Part shown: positions 63,947 to 64,000 of the stretch, piece after piece | Layout of the letters: every line of letters starts with the position of its first letter | Position numbering within the stretch: position 1 is the first letter of the stretch | Assembly (NCBI GenBank): GCA_030549495.1 | Contig: JAUIRK010000121.1 | Location: 744,001-808,000 of the forward strand | Length of the DNA stretch: 64,000 nt | Reading direction: 5' to 3' | DNA from: Nectonema munidae | Taxonomy: Eukaryota; Nematomorpha; Nectonematoida; Nectonematidae | Translations under genes and position numbers: made by a program | The notes under the pieces: model-generated | Told to the model about the DNA's origin: nothing | The model's input: the letters and a program-made list of their open reading frames with translations, nothing else | The model's database searches: none

Positions 63947-64000
63947 CTGCAATTTAAAAGAACATACTAATAAAATTTAATGAATGGACGGATAAACTAA

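Noticed and set aside
1-64000. LTR retroelements, retroviruses or Polintons
   Set aside because: No long terminal direct repeats, protease/integrase motifs, capsid-like or polymerase B blocks were recognised in either strand.

Overview
The window is AT-rich eukaryotic DNA, most likely from a small metazoan. It carries three conserved animal-type genes split by canonical GT-AG introns, and most of the remaining sequence is transposon debris and satellite DNA. The species cannot be fixed from the sequence. Diverged but canonical protein sequences, introns as short as 35 to 59 nt, and a mix of Tc1-like, piggyBac, hAT, MULE, Tigger and CR1/Jockey-like elements would suit a parasitic or fast-evolving invertebrate (inference). 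No rRNA, ordinary tRNA, CRISPR array or bacterial feature was seen, and no LTR retrovirus or Polinton was recognised.

Host genes. (1) 700-24535, plus strand: the zinc-finger-to-C-terminus part of SEC24, the COPII cargo adaptor. Sixteen exons join in perfect phase; the N-terminal exons lie upstream of the window. (2) 34376-26652, minus strand: CHMP1, an ESCRT-III subunit. Five phase-consistent exons are visible; a tiny first exon and the last exon with the MIM motif were not found. (3) 63946-51325, minus strand: an MTMR10/MTMR12-like myotubularin pseudophosphatase. Four phase-consistent exons run to the stop codon; its 5' part lies beyond the right edge. SEC24 and CHMP1 converge.

Transposons. 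Introns fall into two classes: 35-166 nt and free of repeats, or 1-8 kb and nearly always holding a recognisable element. The two best preserved elements are both in SEC24 introns: a Tc1/IS630-type element with about 300-bp inverted repeats built from ten 21-bp units each (8183-10184), and a piggyBac with a TTAA duplication and a probable spliceosomal intron in its transposase (16815-19931). Other items are two copies of an unclassified 'CRHH' transposon (one with visible TIRs), several hAT relics, a hAT MITE with a perfect 8-bp duplication, four Tigger/pogo relics or MITEs, a MULE fragment, LINE fragments, and a tRNA-derived SINE with a perfect 12-bp duplication.

Layout. 0.7-24.5 kb SEC24 with its TE-filled introns; 25.3-26.2 kb hAT relic; 26.6-34.4 kb CHMP1 with hAT and CRHH elements in its introns; 34.5-51.3 kb gene-poor block with a Tigger relic, a hAT MITE, a SINE, a LINE, a roughly 155-bp satellite, a 5.5-kb 31-bp minisatellite and a broken unclassified transposon; 51.3-64 kb the MTMR10/12-like gene, whose introns hold Tigger elements, a LINE, the same satellite, and an inverted duplicate of one of the gene's own exons.
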